Positions 14,401 to 26,319 are shown, numbered from the stretch's first letter. The stretch: DNA of 64,000 nucleotides from Steinernema hermaphroditum (GCA_030435675.1 CM059622.1:9300001-9364000), one strand, 5' to 3'. Numbers and translations: made by a program. Notes: a model not told the origin generated them from the sequence alone.

Positions 14401-15135
14401 GCATGGCCCAGTACGCCAGAAACATGATTGACCACCACCTCGTAACAGACCTTCTTCCGGTCGTTTCCAAATTGTATTTCAACGATAAAGTTTCTGAAGA
14501 GGTGAGACGTCGAGGTTCATCTCCTCCTAATCATCTACTTTCCAGGTGAGGATCAACATCGTGCAGTCGGCAATTCTGCTCGGTTTGGGTCTGCAGCATA
14601 AGACGGTCGATCATTTGGTCAAAGAACTGGAGATGCCCGCGAATCAGATCCTCGCGTTGTTCAGCAAGACCATGCGGCGATTGAGTGATTACTTCGATTC
14701 GCTGTGTATGAACGCTTTGGAAAGACAAATCGGAAGGAAGAAGGAGAAAGTGGCTGACACGCCTGTAGGTAACGGTGTGGAGATGGAGGCGATGCCGATC
14801 TCCCTGGAGGAGGACCTCAGGGACGCCGAAGAGGACATCAAGCGCCGCCAAAAACGCGATAGAGCCAAGCTAGAAGCGGAGCTCGGAAAGTCGTTCAAGG
14901 AGTATGCCATCAAGGGCACCGACGAGCAGTGGGCAAATGCACTGTCGACTGTGAAGTTGGACCACGCCAAGTCGACGATTGTCACCGTACAGAGTCATTC
15001 GTAAGTTGCCAGCACCGTCTGCATGTACCAATTGCTCTCTCTAGGACGCCGAGCAAGAGCACTGACTACGAAGCGCAGTCACCTTCCACGAAGAAAAATT
15101 TGAAGAGGAAGCGGAAGAGCGGCGGCAAGAAGTGA
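11415..15135 (+). CDS. nath-10: RNA cytidine acetyltransferase NAT10
   Basis: Helicase-linked acetyltransferase of the NAT10/Kre33/TmcA family, which makes N4-acetylcytidine in 18S rRNA and tRNA in the nucleolus. Fourteen exons: 11415-11522, 11564-11719, 11768-11875, 11919-12551, 12594-12795, 12840-12992, 13040-13196, 13235-13430, 13476-13601, 13649-13715, 13764-14303, 14350-14501, 14546-15000, 15045-15135. Visible: the Walker A-like TAARGRGKSAALG, the DEAA box VVVDEAAAIPLPL, STINGYEGTGRSLSLKL, the GNAT acetyl-CoA loop QSMGYGSRALELL, and the C-terminal Lys-rich nucleolar tail ending KRKRKSGGKK. An acceptor (ctttttctttcag) ends ten bases before the ATG. The gene converges on PRIM2 with 116 bp between stops. 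Confidence 0.96.
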
Positions 15136-15251
15136 GCGCGTTGTTGAAGTTGTTTCCTGTTGTCATTGTTGTTCAATCTTGTTGATTTTAAGTTGTTGTT
15201 GTTGGCATCGATAAACCATTAGAGATTCACAAAATGAAATTCACAAAGACC

Positions 15252-17002
15252 TCAACCCTCGACGTCCATTGCCTCCCGGTCGTCGGCGGCTGGAGGCGCT
15301 TGGGGGGGTACCTGGGAAGAGGCGCGCGGGTGGATAACAACCTGTGACGTCGCGACGACCTCCGTGGAGCGCTTTCCGCTCGTGATGCTCTGCGAGAGTT
15401 CGAAGTACTGGTTGGGGTGGGTGATGACGGTGACCAGCGCCCCTTCGGCTACCCCGTGGGTGCACTCCAGGAAACGCGCACAAGCCTTGTCGAACTTCGA
15501 TAGTTTCACGTTCTCCATTATCTGAAGAAGACGGTTAAGGGAGGCTCGGAGACGGACACCAACCGATTCGATCTGCTCCTTCTTCAGGCCGTTGGCTTCT
15601 AGCTTCTGGATGAGCATCTTGTGGTCGCTGTGACGATAGGGACAGCCGTGACAGTCGCTCGCCGTTGGCACGGGACCGAGGATAATCTTCGGGCATGGGA
15701 ACGCCTGGGACTCCGTGTGAGATCCTTCTTTGCCGTAGTGATGGCGGATGTTGTACGCGTACTCCTTATTGAACTGAAAGCGAAGTCCCCAACTGAACAG
15801 GCTTCCTGCTCCGGGACTTACCTTGTCAAGGTCGATCTTCTTGGTGAATTCATTGCGGAAGAAGGCGAGCGAGTTCTCCAGGGACATTCCAAGACCCTTC
15901 AAAAAGAGGCCGTATTGGCGACGCGCGTGGTGCCGGAGGTGGTGGTCCGTCTTGAGGCGCTGGTGAATCTGTCGCATGCACAGGGGGAACGCCTTCTTCG
16001 CCAGGCTGTCGATCATGTCCGGGGTGATGGCTTCGTCACTCTTTTCGCCCTTGTACTCCTTTCCGAGATACGCGTTGCTCGTCATCGTTTTAAGCAACGG
16101 CAGGAGGCGGTCCTCTTCTTGAACGATGCTCATCTGCTTCGAAGCTCTCTGAACAACTGCCTAGTAGGTACTCGTACACGAGAGGAAGACACTTACCGCC
16201 ATCGCATTGGCCATGTTGGCGCGCAGTTTTGTGCAGAAGATGGAGATGAGGTCTTCGTTGGGGACGTGAGCGAACCCGGCGCGCACAAACACTTTTCGGT
16301 TCTTCACGAGCTCAGGGCATTCGGTGAAGTACACCTTCCAGTACCTGCTGGAAGTGACGTCCCGTTCGGAGGGCCCGCAGTCCTTGAGATACGGTAGGAG
16401 CTCCTGTGCCTCCGAAACTTTCAGCTGGAAATTCGGATGAAACTAGTATTCAAGCAAACGACCTACTTCTCTCATTTTGAACTTATTGTTGGCGATGAAG
16501 TCGCGAGCCTCGTCCTGGGCGATATTTCTGAAGCGGAAACGGAAGAGGTCCAGCTCGTGCTGGATGAACCAGCGCATCTGGTCCGGCGACTGGCAGAAGG
16601 CGAGGCGTAGGATGAAGTGGGACGTCGTGTCCGCAGTGTACTTCTCGAAAGTTGACTTCTGGCTCGCGCCGGCCACCATGATCGGCATCGCTGTACGGAT
16701 TTCCTGGAAACGCAGCAGTAGAGTCAGGGGTGGTTAATGCTTACCTTGGAGAGAAAGTCGTCCCATTCCTGCGATCCCCTGGCGAGCGACCCGTTCGCCT
16801 CTTCCACCCTCTTGAGTACCTTCAGGCGACTCCGTGCGGCGTCTTCGAACTCGTAGAGAGAGATTGTTCCGGTGGGGGGATCGGCGTAAAGGGACAACAC
16901 CGAGCGGCCCGTGAAATTTGCGGCCTTCTTGGACGCGGTCAGCCGTCCAAGGCGGCTCTCCTTGTACACCTTTCGTCCCGGCGTCGTCGATCCGAGCAGC
17001 AT
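15252..17002 (-). CDS. prim2: DNA primase large subunit (PRIM2)
   Basis: Regulatory Fe-S subunit of the DNA polymerase alpha-primase complex; it helps make and hand over RNA primers. The minus-strand exons start at the first in-frame ATG after upstream noise (17002, MLLGSTTPGRKVYKE). Later ATG-distal landmarks are DPPTGTISLYEFEDAARSRL, HFILRLAFCQSPDQMRWFI, the FVRAGFAHVP segment, CMRQIHQRLKTDHHLRHHAR and YGLFLKGLGMSLE. The C-terminal iron-sulfur domain shows all expected cysteine contexts: FPCPKI, DCHGCPYRHSD and CARFLECTH. Length, near 500 residues, suits the family. An alternative start at 17137 is open but the added residues are not family-like. The 229-bp space to the lipocalin ATG acts as a bidirectional promoter. 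Confidence 0.93.
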
Positions 17003-17231
17003 TTCGAGGACACGAATATCTCGAGGATTCGAGTGACTAGACTTCCAAACTCCCCGTTTTCCGCCAAAATTTCGCGCTTTCTTGGGAAGCATCAGGGCAT
17101 TCGTGTCAGGAGCCCGCCACGCATATGCTCGGCCCATCTGATCTGGGTCACAAGGTCAATGGCATCGGTCGCCTTAGGGCTGCGCGTTCCGAAACCGCTG
17201 CCAGTCCGTCCGCCGATCGCCGCGCGCCAAC
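17003..17231. promoter_or_regulatory. Bidirectional promoter region PRIM2 / lipocalin-related gene
   Basis: Only 229 bp separate the two divergent start codons. No named motif recognised. Confidence 0.45.
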
Positions 17232-18213
17232 ATGAAGATCCGACCGTGGGCATCGATTCTCCTAGTGATCCCCCTCGGCAAGTTCCCTCCAGAAGCCCCT
17301 TAATGCGAGTCCTCTTCAGGCATGGCCTCCGGCTTCATCACCGGGGGAATCCCCGTTCCCGGCAGGACCGTCTCCGCCGTCAGTTTCTTCCAGATGTACG
17401 GCGCCTCCTGCGCCCCCTCCACAAAGCGCTCCTACACCCTCGACCAGATCAACGGAGTGAGTTCCCTCTTCCCGGCTACAGTAATCCTCTCACAAAGGTG
17501 CTCGCAAACATCGACGCCGAGAACATCGCCGCGAAACTTTTCCGGAATCTCTGTGAGTCGTCGACTCTCTCCACTCCTAACCATCCCTTCAGATTTCGCG
17601 ATCGGAGATGTCGAAGTCGAAAGACTCATGGGCAAGTGGTATATGGTAGTGGATTCGCCTACTGTGCACTCCGAGCAGTGCAGTGTATCCTACTGTAAAT
17701 CCCCGCAGTCCTTCTTAGCGCTATCCCCGCTCCATCGTTTCAGATTCCCTCGTCGACAACGACGTCTACACGGCGACCTTCTCCACACGCCAGTACTCCC
17801 TCGCCGGCAACTCTACCGTAAACTATAACGGGTACGGTATAAAGATAGGCCCCGACCCCGGCCAGGTGCTCATCAACACGGGGCACCCGGCGGACCCGTG
17901 TCCCTGTGAGTCCCGCGGCGACTCCGACCCGTAGCAGTCTAGATGTCTTTCAGACTTCCCGATCCGTCTGGGGAGCGTCGACGAGCGCGGCCAGTACTCG
18001 TACATGATCCTGACGCAGCCTCTGAAGCATCCTACGGTGGTGCTCGCGAGGGATCCTCTCGACTTCGAGCTCAGCCACCGCGCCGAAGTCGAGGACTTCC
18101 TCTCGCGCTACGGATTCACGAAACCGCTCGCGCTCCTCAACGTCAACACGACCGTCCACTTCACAAACGCCTCCGCCTGTCTCGATGCCTATCTCTTCTA
18201 CAAAAACCTATAA
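17232..18213 (+). CDS. Secreted lipocalin-related protein
   Basis: Likely extracellular lipid-binding or apical-matrix protein of the lipocalin superfamily. Exons: 17232-17277, 17320-17456, 17498-17552, 17593-17694, 17744-17905, 17954-18213. The N-terminus [16 protein letters not shown] is a hydrophobic signal peptide. The lipocalin signature is [10 protein letters not shown]; paired cysteines follow (QCSVSYY, DPCPYF, and C of [11 protein letters not shown]). The order resembles nematode LPR proteins, which shape the cuticle and excretory tubes; that link is by analogy. The first intron has a perfect GC donor (G|gcaagt). It ends 24 bp before a poly(A) signal. Confidence 0.75.
17278..17319 (+). 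promoter_or_regulatory. GC-AG intron in the lipocalin-related gene
   Basis: Donor G|gcaagt matches the GC-donor consensus; acceptor cctcttcag. The join keeps the signal-peptide exon in frame with the rest of the gene. Confidence 0.65.
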
Positions 18214-18236
18214 CCATTTCTGTCCCTGTGCGTAGT

Positions 18237-18242
18237 AATAAA
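18237..18242 (+). terminator. Poly(A) signal of the lipocalin-related gene
   Basis: AATAAA, 24 bp after the stop codon. Confidence 0.65.
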
Positions 18243-18256
18243 CTGATCTGCCAACA

Positions 18257-18306
18257 AGTGAGGTAAAGGGTAAAGGGGGGTAAAGGTAAAGGGGATAAAG
18301 GGGGAC
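18257..18306. repeat. Purine-rich low-complexity tract
   Basis: Repeats of ggtaaagg / gggataaaggg, about 50 bp, between the lipocalin poly(A) signal and the IFT88 promoter. G-runs could form a G-quadruplex; untested. Confidence 0.7.
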
Positions 18307-18358
18307 AACAGCCTGCAGGGCTGCTCGCAGTCGATCGAATCTCGTCCGTTTGTCGAGG

Positions 18359-18372
18359 TCGCCATGGAAACG
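18359..18372 (+). promoter_or_regulatory. X-box (RFX/DAF-19 site) of IFT88
   Basis: GTCGCCATGGAAAC fits the X-box consensus RYYNYY-AT-RRNRAC at every position. It lies 66 bp upstream of the IFT88 ATG, inside the window typical for ciliary genes driven by the RFX factor DAF-19. Confidence 0.8.
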
Positions 18373-18437
18373 GCGGCGCGCTTTCGAAATCGGGCCTGTT
18401 CTCCGCTGTCGTCACTTCAGCATCGCCATTCGACGAT

Positions 18438-21264
18438 ATGGGGGACCCATACGAAGGATTCAACGACTACGATCCGGCCTACGACACGCAGGTGAGCGAA
18501 CCTCCCGCCAACCATCGATTTCTGCCCACTGCAGCATGTCCTCGAGGACAAGTCGTTTCTGCACGCGGTGGCGCGCTCGAGCCACGGCAGGAGACCGGTA
18601 AGTCGACGATTCGCCCTCCCCTCAAAATTTCCTTCAGACGACTTCGGGGCTCCGCTCGGTGGTCGGCGGGCGGATGCCGACCGCTTCCGGAGGTCGCATC
18701 CCTTCGGCGATGGGTCGCTTCGGCGTCGGCGCGGCCTTCGGCCTCCGGAGCTCGATGGCCTCGCAGAGGAACGTCGGTACGGCGAATCGCGACGCTGCCA
18801 ATCGGCCGATGACTGCCGTTCGTGCGGCCGGCTACACGTCTAGCGGCAGAAGTAGGCAAGACTACAGTAAGGGTACGGTAGACGTTGCAGCGACGACGTT
18901 CGAGATGGCAAGGCCGCAGCGGCCTCAGGACGCGGAGGGCGGCAACAACGAGAAATGTCGCGAGATGGAGCGACAGATCAACGAGCTCCTCAAGGAGAGC
19001 ATCTTCGCGAGTGAGCGGAAGGACTTCAAGGCGGTAGGCGTGGACCACGGGGAGGGGACTGAAGACGGCTTCAGGCACTGGAGAAGGCGAAGGAGGCGGG
19101 ACGGAAGGAGCGCGCGGTGGTAAAGCTCCGCGAGCAGCTGCAGATGATCGACTCGCTGAACGTGGACCTCACCTACAGCGTGCTTTTCAACCTGGCGCAG
19201 CAGTACATGGCGAATAATATGTTGACGGAGGCGATGAACTCCTACCAGGTGATCGTGAAGAACAAGCTCTACCAGAACGCTGGACGCCTCAAGATCAACA
19301 TCGGCAACATCTACTTCCGCAAGAAGGACTACCACAAGGCCATCAAGCACTACCGCATGGCCCTTGACCAAGTGCCGCAGGTTCAGAAGGAGGTGCGCGT
19401 GAAGATGATGAACAACATCGGCGTCGCCTTCATCAAGCTCGGCAACTACGCCGAGGCTCTGGACACGTTCGAGCATTCGCTAAACGACCGCGCGGACTAC
19501 ACGACGTCGCTGAACCTCATCCTGACGGCCTACTGCCTGGACAACGTAGAGAAGATGCGCGAAGCGTTCCAGAAGCTGCTGGACGTGCCGTTGATGATCG
19601 ACGACGAGCCAAAGTTCGGCGAGCAGGACGTGTTGCTGGCGCAGGCGATCAGCAACGACGCCCTCCGGCAGTGGGAACGCCAGCGGAAACAATACGCCGA
19701 GCGGACGATCCTCACGGCGGCGCGCATAATCTCGCCGGCGATCGCACCCTCGTTCTCCGAGGGCTACGCCTGGTGCGTCGAGGCGATCAAGCAGAGCATC
19801 TACGCGCCCCTGGCCACCGAGCTCGAGATGAACAAGGCCGTAGAACTGCTGCGTCACGGCGATGTCGCCGCCGCCTCCGACGTCCTCCTCGTCTTCAACA
19901 ACAAGGAGAGCAAGGTGGCCAGCGCCGCGGCCAACAATCTTGCCTTCTTGAGCCTCTTGCAAGGCGCCGCGCGCCTCGACGAGGCCGCTCAGTTCGCCGA
20001 TCAAGCCCTCGCCGTCGATCGCTACAACGCCAGCGCCCTCGTAAACCGCGGTAACATCTTCTACGTGCAGGGTGACCTCGATCGCGCCCTCCAGCACTAC
20101 AAGTGAGTCTCACCCTCACTACCGTACCCCGTCTGTTTCAGGGAAGCACTCTCCGTGGATTCCTCATGCGTACAAGCCCTCTACAACATGGGGCTCGTCT
20201 CGCGACACCAGGGGAACGTAGAGAAGGCCCTCGATGCGTTCTACAAACTCCACCACATGCTCCTCAACAACGTCCAAGTCCTCTGCCAACTCGCAGCCAT
20301 GTGAGTACCGTAACCCCCTCCATGACCGGCGTCCTTCAGCTACGAGTCTCTCGAGGACACAGCGCAGGCGATCGAACTCTACACGCAGGCAAACTCGTTG
20401 GCGCCGACGGACCCCGGCATCCTCGCGAAGCTGGCCACTATCTACGACAACGAGGGCGACAAGCCCCAGGCGTTCGAGTGGCGCGTCCAGAGCTACCGCT
20501 ACTACCCCTCCAACATCGACGTCATCGAGTGGCTCGGCGCCTACTACATCGAGGCGCAGTTCGCTGAGCGCGCCGCGAAGTACTTTGAGAAGGCCTCTCT
20601 CATGCAGTAAGCAGTCCTAACTCCCCTGAGCAGCACAGAAATGTGTTCAGACCCAGCGAGATCAAGTGGCAGCTGATGATGGCCACCTGTCTTCGGCGCT
20701 CAGGAAACTACCAGAAGGCACTCGAGCTCTACCGACAGATTCACAAGAAATTCCCCGAGAATATCGAGTGCATCAAGTTCCTCGTTAGGATCTGCACGGA
20801 CCTCGGAATGCCCGAAGCCAAGGAATACGTGGAGAAGCTCTCGCGCACCGAGAAGATCCAGATGCTCCGCCAGCAGAGAGAGACCGACTCCAGCCAGGGG
20901 AAGCGACGAAGTGCCCAGGCCTCCTCCGCCCATAGCCTGCCGCCACAGACGTCTCGTAGGTCTCTGCAGACAGACTGTCTCCACCAAGCTCACTTTAGTG
21001 GGTCGACCTAACTCGCTCACGATGCGAACCTCGTCGGCCAGGATCAACTTCGATGACAGTGAACCGTTCCAAGTGGCACAACGTAAAATGAGTAAGAATG
21101 CCAGGAATGTGCGTGATAACCCCGCTCCAGATTCGGCTGACCTCTCCTACAAGGACCCCTTGGGCCCAGGCCCAGTCAGACCGAAAACGGGTTTGCGATC
21201 GGCCGGCTTCGGCCACGACGACTTCGATGGCGAACACATCGACGACAGCTTACTACCCGAATGA
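18438..21264 (+). CDS. osm-5: Intraflagellar transport protein IFT88 (osm-5 orthologue)
   Basis: Core IFT-B subunit needed to build cilia; in nematodes it acts in ciliated sensory neurons. Exons: 18438-18491, 18535-18597, 18638-19033, 19075-20102, 20142-20300, 20340-20606, 20651-20955, 20999-21091, 21131-21264. The N-terminus (DPYEGFNDYDPAYDTQ) and the Arg/Ser-rich linker (SGGRIPSAMGRFG) are typical. The body is a chain of tetratricopeptide repeats, for example KINIGNIYFRKKDYHKAIKHYRMAL, NNIGVAFIKLGNYAEALDTFEHSL and NRGNIFYVQGDLDRALQHY. The acidic tail ends DDSLLPE. A possible 24-nt intron at 18855-18878 is in frame and I treat it as coding. The X-box upstream supports the call independently. 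Confidence 0.96.
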
Positions 21265-21351
21265 AACGCACTCTTGAGGCAGCACAACAATGTGTATGTA
21301 CATAACAATCTGTTAACGAAAACAGTTCCTACAGCAGCAATGGAAGACTTC

Positions 21352-22648
21352 TCAACTCTTGACAACGGGTTTCCCACGTCCAGCCTTCTTGAACCTTTGC
21401 GCATCTTGCTCCTTGATTTTAGAAAGTGACGGCTGAGCGGACTTGCTCTGGCGCCATTTATCCATGACTTCGGCAAATGCGTTCTTCTGCTGCGCGACAA
21501 CAGGGTGCTTCACTACGGGAGGAATGCTGAACAGTTTGCGAATTGCTTCGTTCTTGAACGCTCCAGCGTAAATCAACGACATCAGGTTACTTGTGCACCA
21601 GTAAACACATAGCGCCTAAAGCTAAGCAGTTATTGGTTGAAAATGAAATCTGGAACGAACCGATGAGAACTGACTGCTGACGACGAAAATAATCACGGGT
21701 AAACCGTAGAGCATGCCAAGCCTCATGGTAGGAGGCATCTGATCGGTACTGGTTCCGACTTCAATTCCGACTCTGGTCACAATGGCCATAGTGGCCGCAG
21801 AGATCAACGGTAGGGCATAGTATGGGTCGGCCAAGGTGAGGTCCTGGAACCACAAAGCACCTCCGGTAGAGAGACCCGGATAGCTGGCTTCGACCATCTT
21901 CTTGATGGCAAAAAACTGCGTAGCGAATACACCTCCGTTGGCCAGGAGGATAAAGAACTGTCGTCCAAGGCGAATGTCCTTCGACTTCATGAAGTCCCTT
22001 TGCTCCAGGAAGACTTGTTGGACTAGAACGCACTCTCTAGATGCTACTTGGAATGAGAATAACGTACCCAAAAGGTTGTTTCCTTCACGACGTGCGTCGT
22101 CAATGCGATCTCTGAATTCTGAAATTTCCTTCTTGTACATGCTCTGTTTGGCTTGAAGTTTCTGGGACATGATGGGCACATGAATCAAAAGCAATCTAAG
22201 TGCGACGGTGGCTGAAATGGCGGTATTCAACAGAGATGTTTGCTGTTAAGTCAAACCCATCACAATCGACGCCCACCAGGGAACGTCAAGGTGAACGTGA
22301 ACGGCTTCCAGACCGATTCTGAAGTAACTGGAGGGCTTCCACCAGCTAAGAAGACCGAGCTCCCCGAGAACGCTCTCTCCGGCTGCCGCGAGTTCGTCGA
22401 TGGAGAGTGTCGGTTCCGGTGCTGCCGGTAACGAGGGAAGATCCTTGGCATTCTGAAAATAACGAAATGGAGAATAAAAAGGGTGAGGAGCTTACGGCTA
22501 AATCCTGAAGGTTGAAAATCTGTTGAGAGGAGATAGCGCGGTACTGGAAGACAGTCTTCGGTAGCAACGCTCTTTTGGCGAGAGGGGCCGAGGAGGAGGC
22601 GTTGACGAGGTATCGACGGACGCCGAGACGGGCATGTACCGACAGCAT
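21352..22648 (-). CDS. oxa1l: Mitochondrial inner-membrane insertase OXA1L
   Basis: YidC/Oxa1-family insertase that places mitochondrially made proteins into the inner membrane. Minus-strand exons: 22648-22496, 22452 to about 22246, 22211-21661 and 21615-21352. The first exon is an Arg-rich presequence (LGVRRYLVNASSSAPLAKR). The family core starts VHVHLDVPWWASIVMATVALRLLLIHVPI, followed by GGALWFQDLTLADPYYALPLISA and VYWCTSNLMSLIYAGAF. Exon 3 holds 33 in-frame bases (about 22035-22067) flanked by gtacgt and tctagag. Removing them restores the spacing seen in human OXA1L, so a very short intron is likely there. It converges on IFT88, with 87 bp between stops. Confidence 0.92.
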
Positions 22649-24445
22649 TGTGGCCAGCGGATTCGGCGATGAGTATGACTCCTCCCCGGAGGGCAGAATC
22701 TCGCTGATCCCGGCTACAGTTGCGTTCTCGCGGACCTCAGGGCGAACGTGGTGGGAGTCAGCCTGCACTCAAGTGTGTTTACTCGATCTCGTCAAAGGTC
22801 CAGGGGGCGAAGAACATCTATTTATCCAATTTACGACGCCGCGCACATATTTGCCGATGCGTCCCATCGGACACACAGGTGGCCCTTCTTGTATTTGCAT
22901 AATCGCGAAGCGCGAAATCTCCAACACTCCCATGTCGTCCTCTTCCGGTTGCACCGTGGGGTTGCACCGTCTTCTGGGTCCTTTTTACGGTGCGCCGCCT
23001 TATCGCTGACGAAATCGCGGCGGTCGGCGCCACTCGTGACTTCTCGAAAACGGTCCACCCTTTTTGGCGCCTTCCTCTCCTCGGGCCGCACAGTAAAGCG
23101 CGTCTTCGAAGTTCGATCGGAGGGGCGAAACGACTTTCTATCAGTTAGTTTTTGCGTCCTCGCTTTGAAAAACAGCGACCGGCAGCCGATTCCGCTCGAA
23201 CGGCGTCCGTTTTTTCGCCTTCCAGATCGAACACTTTGAAACGCGGCGCGAGGAGATCGAACGTCCGATAGCGACAACGATCCATCGGCCTCCAACTCCT
23301 CAGTCTTTCTGGAACCCCGCCTGGACACGCTAATTAGATCTCCCCTGTTGTACTGTAATCCTCGCGGCTCGTTCGGATTGCACCTGACTCCACGGAGCAA
23401 TCGTAGCAATTGCACCTGACTCCACGGAGCAATGGGGTGCGACAACATGTAATATGTTTGATATCGCAAATAAATTCGTGAGTTTACGAGGCGTCGACCG
23501 GTTTTTGGTTCCAATCAAATCTAAGCAGCTGCGGACTCCATTCCGAAGCCGCCCCCGGAGAGCGTCGCTTCGTGTTTCAAACGTTTGTTTCGCGGGGATT
23601 AGGACTGATAATGATGCGACGGCACTTCCGCTAATGCCCGAGAATCGGCGATCGATCCCTGGCTACAGGCACTGCTACTTCCATGATCCCGGGGGCGTCA
23701 CTCCCGGCACATCTTCCCCGACGCCAATCAGCTGTTTTGCACCCTGAACGATCTCTCGCCGGCGGTGTTTTCGTTTGTGCATCGCCGGCGATTAGGCACC
23801 TCGCTCGCGCGTCTCCGTTTCTTGGTCGTCCGATGACCTTGCGGTTTCGCGTGACAAATTGGCAACATTTTTTCGTTTCTAAAAGGGTCACCCGATCGAC
23901 GACCACCCAAGGAAGACAAAAACGGTGCTAATGGAGGATTACCCCTGCGTGATCCCCCGAAGCCTTGTGGAAGGCGTTCGCCCGTCTTCGCGAGCCTCTT
24001 GACGCGGTTGCCGACAGTAGTCTGCCGCGATAGGCGCGCAATATAATGCTCTAATCCACTTACTCTCTCCTTTCCGCTATACTGCTCCGCAGGGACGTCC
24101 ACCAGATCTCTTTATGCCTGTTAGGGAGAAACTCGCCCAAAGTTGTTTTTTAAGTGGAACCCAGCGGTTATCAGAAATTGAGAACCCTTCCCGAAAGGTC
24201 CCTTTCCCAGAACAAGAACTCCAAAAGGCGTTTTCCCTGCTGACTCATCCTTGTCCACAGCCCTCACCTTCTTCGGCGCCCCTTCTCGTCAAGCAGGTGT
24301 TTGTCCTCGGCGCCTTCTTCGCCCGACTCGTTTCTCCTCACGCTAATCGTCTGAAATCGCTTCGATTTATGTAAATTCGCGCGATTATTCAGAGAACCGC
24401 GACTAGTCGCTTCCGCCTGATTTCGCCTTCGGTGCTCCGCCGACG
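22649..24445. promoter_or_regulatory. Divergent upstream region of OXA1L and the LIM gene, with a LINE tail
   Basis: No coding exon recognised in 1.8 kb. It contains two tandem copies of a 24-bp unit (ttgcacctgactccacggag..., 23377-23432) and an RTE LINE 3' tail (see next entry). Several open frames exist on both strands but none looks like protein. Confidence 0.5.
23431..23480 (+). mobile_element. 3' tail of an RTE-type LINE
   Basis: The segment atggggtgcgacaacatgta..atatcgcaaataaattcgt matches, with small changes, the 3' ends of the LINE fragments at 41190-41240 and 45690-45738. Only the tail is present, typical of extreme 5' truncation. Confidence 0.7.
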
Positions 24446-26319
24446 ATGACGGACCTCGTGGACCTGGAGACGCACTCCTACCTCCGCGAGCTCGACTCAT
24501 TCGGACGTCCACCGCCGCAGCAGAGGATCCTCGAGAGGGAGCCAATGGTCACCAGAGAGTTCACCCAGAAACTCCACAACATCAACATCACCCACCAGAA
24601 GGTACGGTAGGCTTCTTGAGGGGAACAAGCAGTTCTGACAAATCCTAAAAGAATTGCCCCGATTCCGTTTGTTTGGTTTCATTAGTAAGCTGAGCTGCCA
24701 GCGCGATTCTCCGACCCTGACAGCTTCGCTTCGAAGTGCCGTCAAAGCGTCGATTTCAGAAAGTAAGCGCTTCTTCGGCGATGGTCCCCTCTTCTCCTCC
24801 GACGAATTCGCTGACGAAGCTCGGAGAACGCCGGCAGATGACAAGGGACGAAATCGACGACCTTCGGAATATGGTGAGTCGATGTTTTCGCCCTCCTCGG
24901 CAGCTGTTTTTCGGAACAAAAAAATTACTGTCACTCGCGGCGACAGATGTAAGGAAGTGGAAACACTCAGAGGGAACAAAACATCGCTGAAATGAATGTT
25001 TTCCCTTCAGGTGCTGAAGGCCACACGTCCCAAGAATCCGTGGATGAGCTCGCAGGGCCACTCTCCCGAGGAGTCGCGCCGTTACGCGCGCCAGATGTCT
25101 TCGTCTGGCGACTTGCAAACCCCTCTCAACGTGAGCACGACGTCCTCGGCCTCGAAGGCGTCGCTCAGTCCCGTGAGTCCGCTCTCGAACACGGGCACCA
25201 CCTCCTCGCTCACCTCGAACTCCTCGGGGCGGTTGCCAACTCCCAACGGCGTCTTCCACGCACGCCTAACTCAGGTGAACGACGACGACGGCAGCGGCGG
25301 TCGGCCCACGTCCCCGCTGAAGACCTCGAAGACGTACTACCACAGCTCGGCGCTCGTAGGGAGGTCGCCGCGCGCAGAGTCGCCCTCCTCGAAGATCACG
25401 ACGAAGGCGAACGGCACCACGAGCATCCAGTTCCCTTCATCCGACAAACCCTCCAACTCTGGAACTCGGTGGCGCATCCGCACCGTCGACGAGGCCCCCG
25501 AGGCGCCGCCACCGACAGAGGCCCTCCGGAAGGTCATCGGGACGTGCTGCGAGTGCCAGAAGGCCGTCTTCGACGACAACAGCGTCACCTACGCCCTCGA
25601 CAGCATCTTCCACGACCTCTGTTTCGTCTGCAGCCTCTGCGGAAGGACCCTCCGAGGCAGGAAGTTCTACCGGGTAAGCGTTCCATACCGTATTCCACGT
25701 ACCGCGCTCTAGGTGAAGGACAAAAACTACTGCCAGGAGGACTACGAGTACGTCGGAATGCACGAAAACGCCGAGAAGTGCGAGGAGTGTGGCCACCCAA
25801 TTCTTGATATGGTGGGTAGTGCTAAGAGAACTGGGATACCGTAACCCTCCAGGTTCTGCAAGCGCTGGGGAAGTCGTTCCACCCGTCATGCTTCCGCTGC
25901 AAGCAGTGCCGCACGAAACTCGACGGGATCCCGTTCGCACTGGACGACGAAGGAAACGTCTTCTGCATGGACGACTACCAGAAGAAGACGCTGCCGAGGT
26001 GCGCCGCCTGCCTCCACTCGATTCTGCCCCACGCGGTGAGTCTTCCCCCCCCTTTCCCGACGATTCCTCGCCCTTCCAGGAGTCCGGGAAGGTCGTCCGC
26101 GTCGTCGCCCTCAACAAGGAGTTCCACATAGCCTGCTACGTCTGCGAGGTTCGGCTTTCCATCTCTGTCTTCATCTCGGCGCTTTAGGGCTGCGGAGTGC
26201 AGCTGACCAACGAGGTCGGAGGACGCTGCTACCCGCTCAACGAGCACCTCCTCTGCCGGAACTGCCACGTCCACTGGGAACGCACCGGTGGAGACCGTAA
26301 CCCGATCACGGACCTCTGA
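24446..26319 (+). CDS. Ajuba/LIMD1/WTIP-type protein with three LIM domains
   Basis: Adaptor at cell junctions and in the nucleus; the family links actin, Hippo signalling and mRNA silencing. Exons: 24446-24601, 24760-24873, 25011-25673, 25713-25811, 25853-26035, 26080-26148, 26188-26319. The N-terminal half is Ser/Thr/Pro-rich and disordered (TTSSASKASLSPVSPLSNTG). Three LIM domains fill the C-terminus: LIM1 from CCECQKAVF, LIM2 from CEECGHPILDM through HPSCFRCKQC, and LIM3 from CAACLHSILP through HIACYVCEGCGVQL to CRNCH. Each has the C-x2-C...H-x2-C double zinc pattern. LIM3 has the IRVV-like insert (KVVRVVALNKEFH) seen in Ajuba/LIMD1, which separates it from zyxin. Introns 3-5 carry taccgta motifs. 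Confidence 0.88.

Noticed and set aside
18855..18878. A 24-bp intron in IFT88
   Set aside because: Too short for splicing; the frame is open and neutral in length, so coding is simpler.
22831..23514. A 227-codon minus-strand gene upstream of OXA1L
   Set aside because: Arg-rich, no recognisable motif, and it overlaps the LINE tail and tandem repeat.
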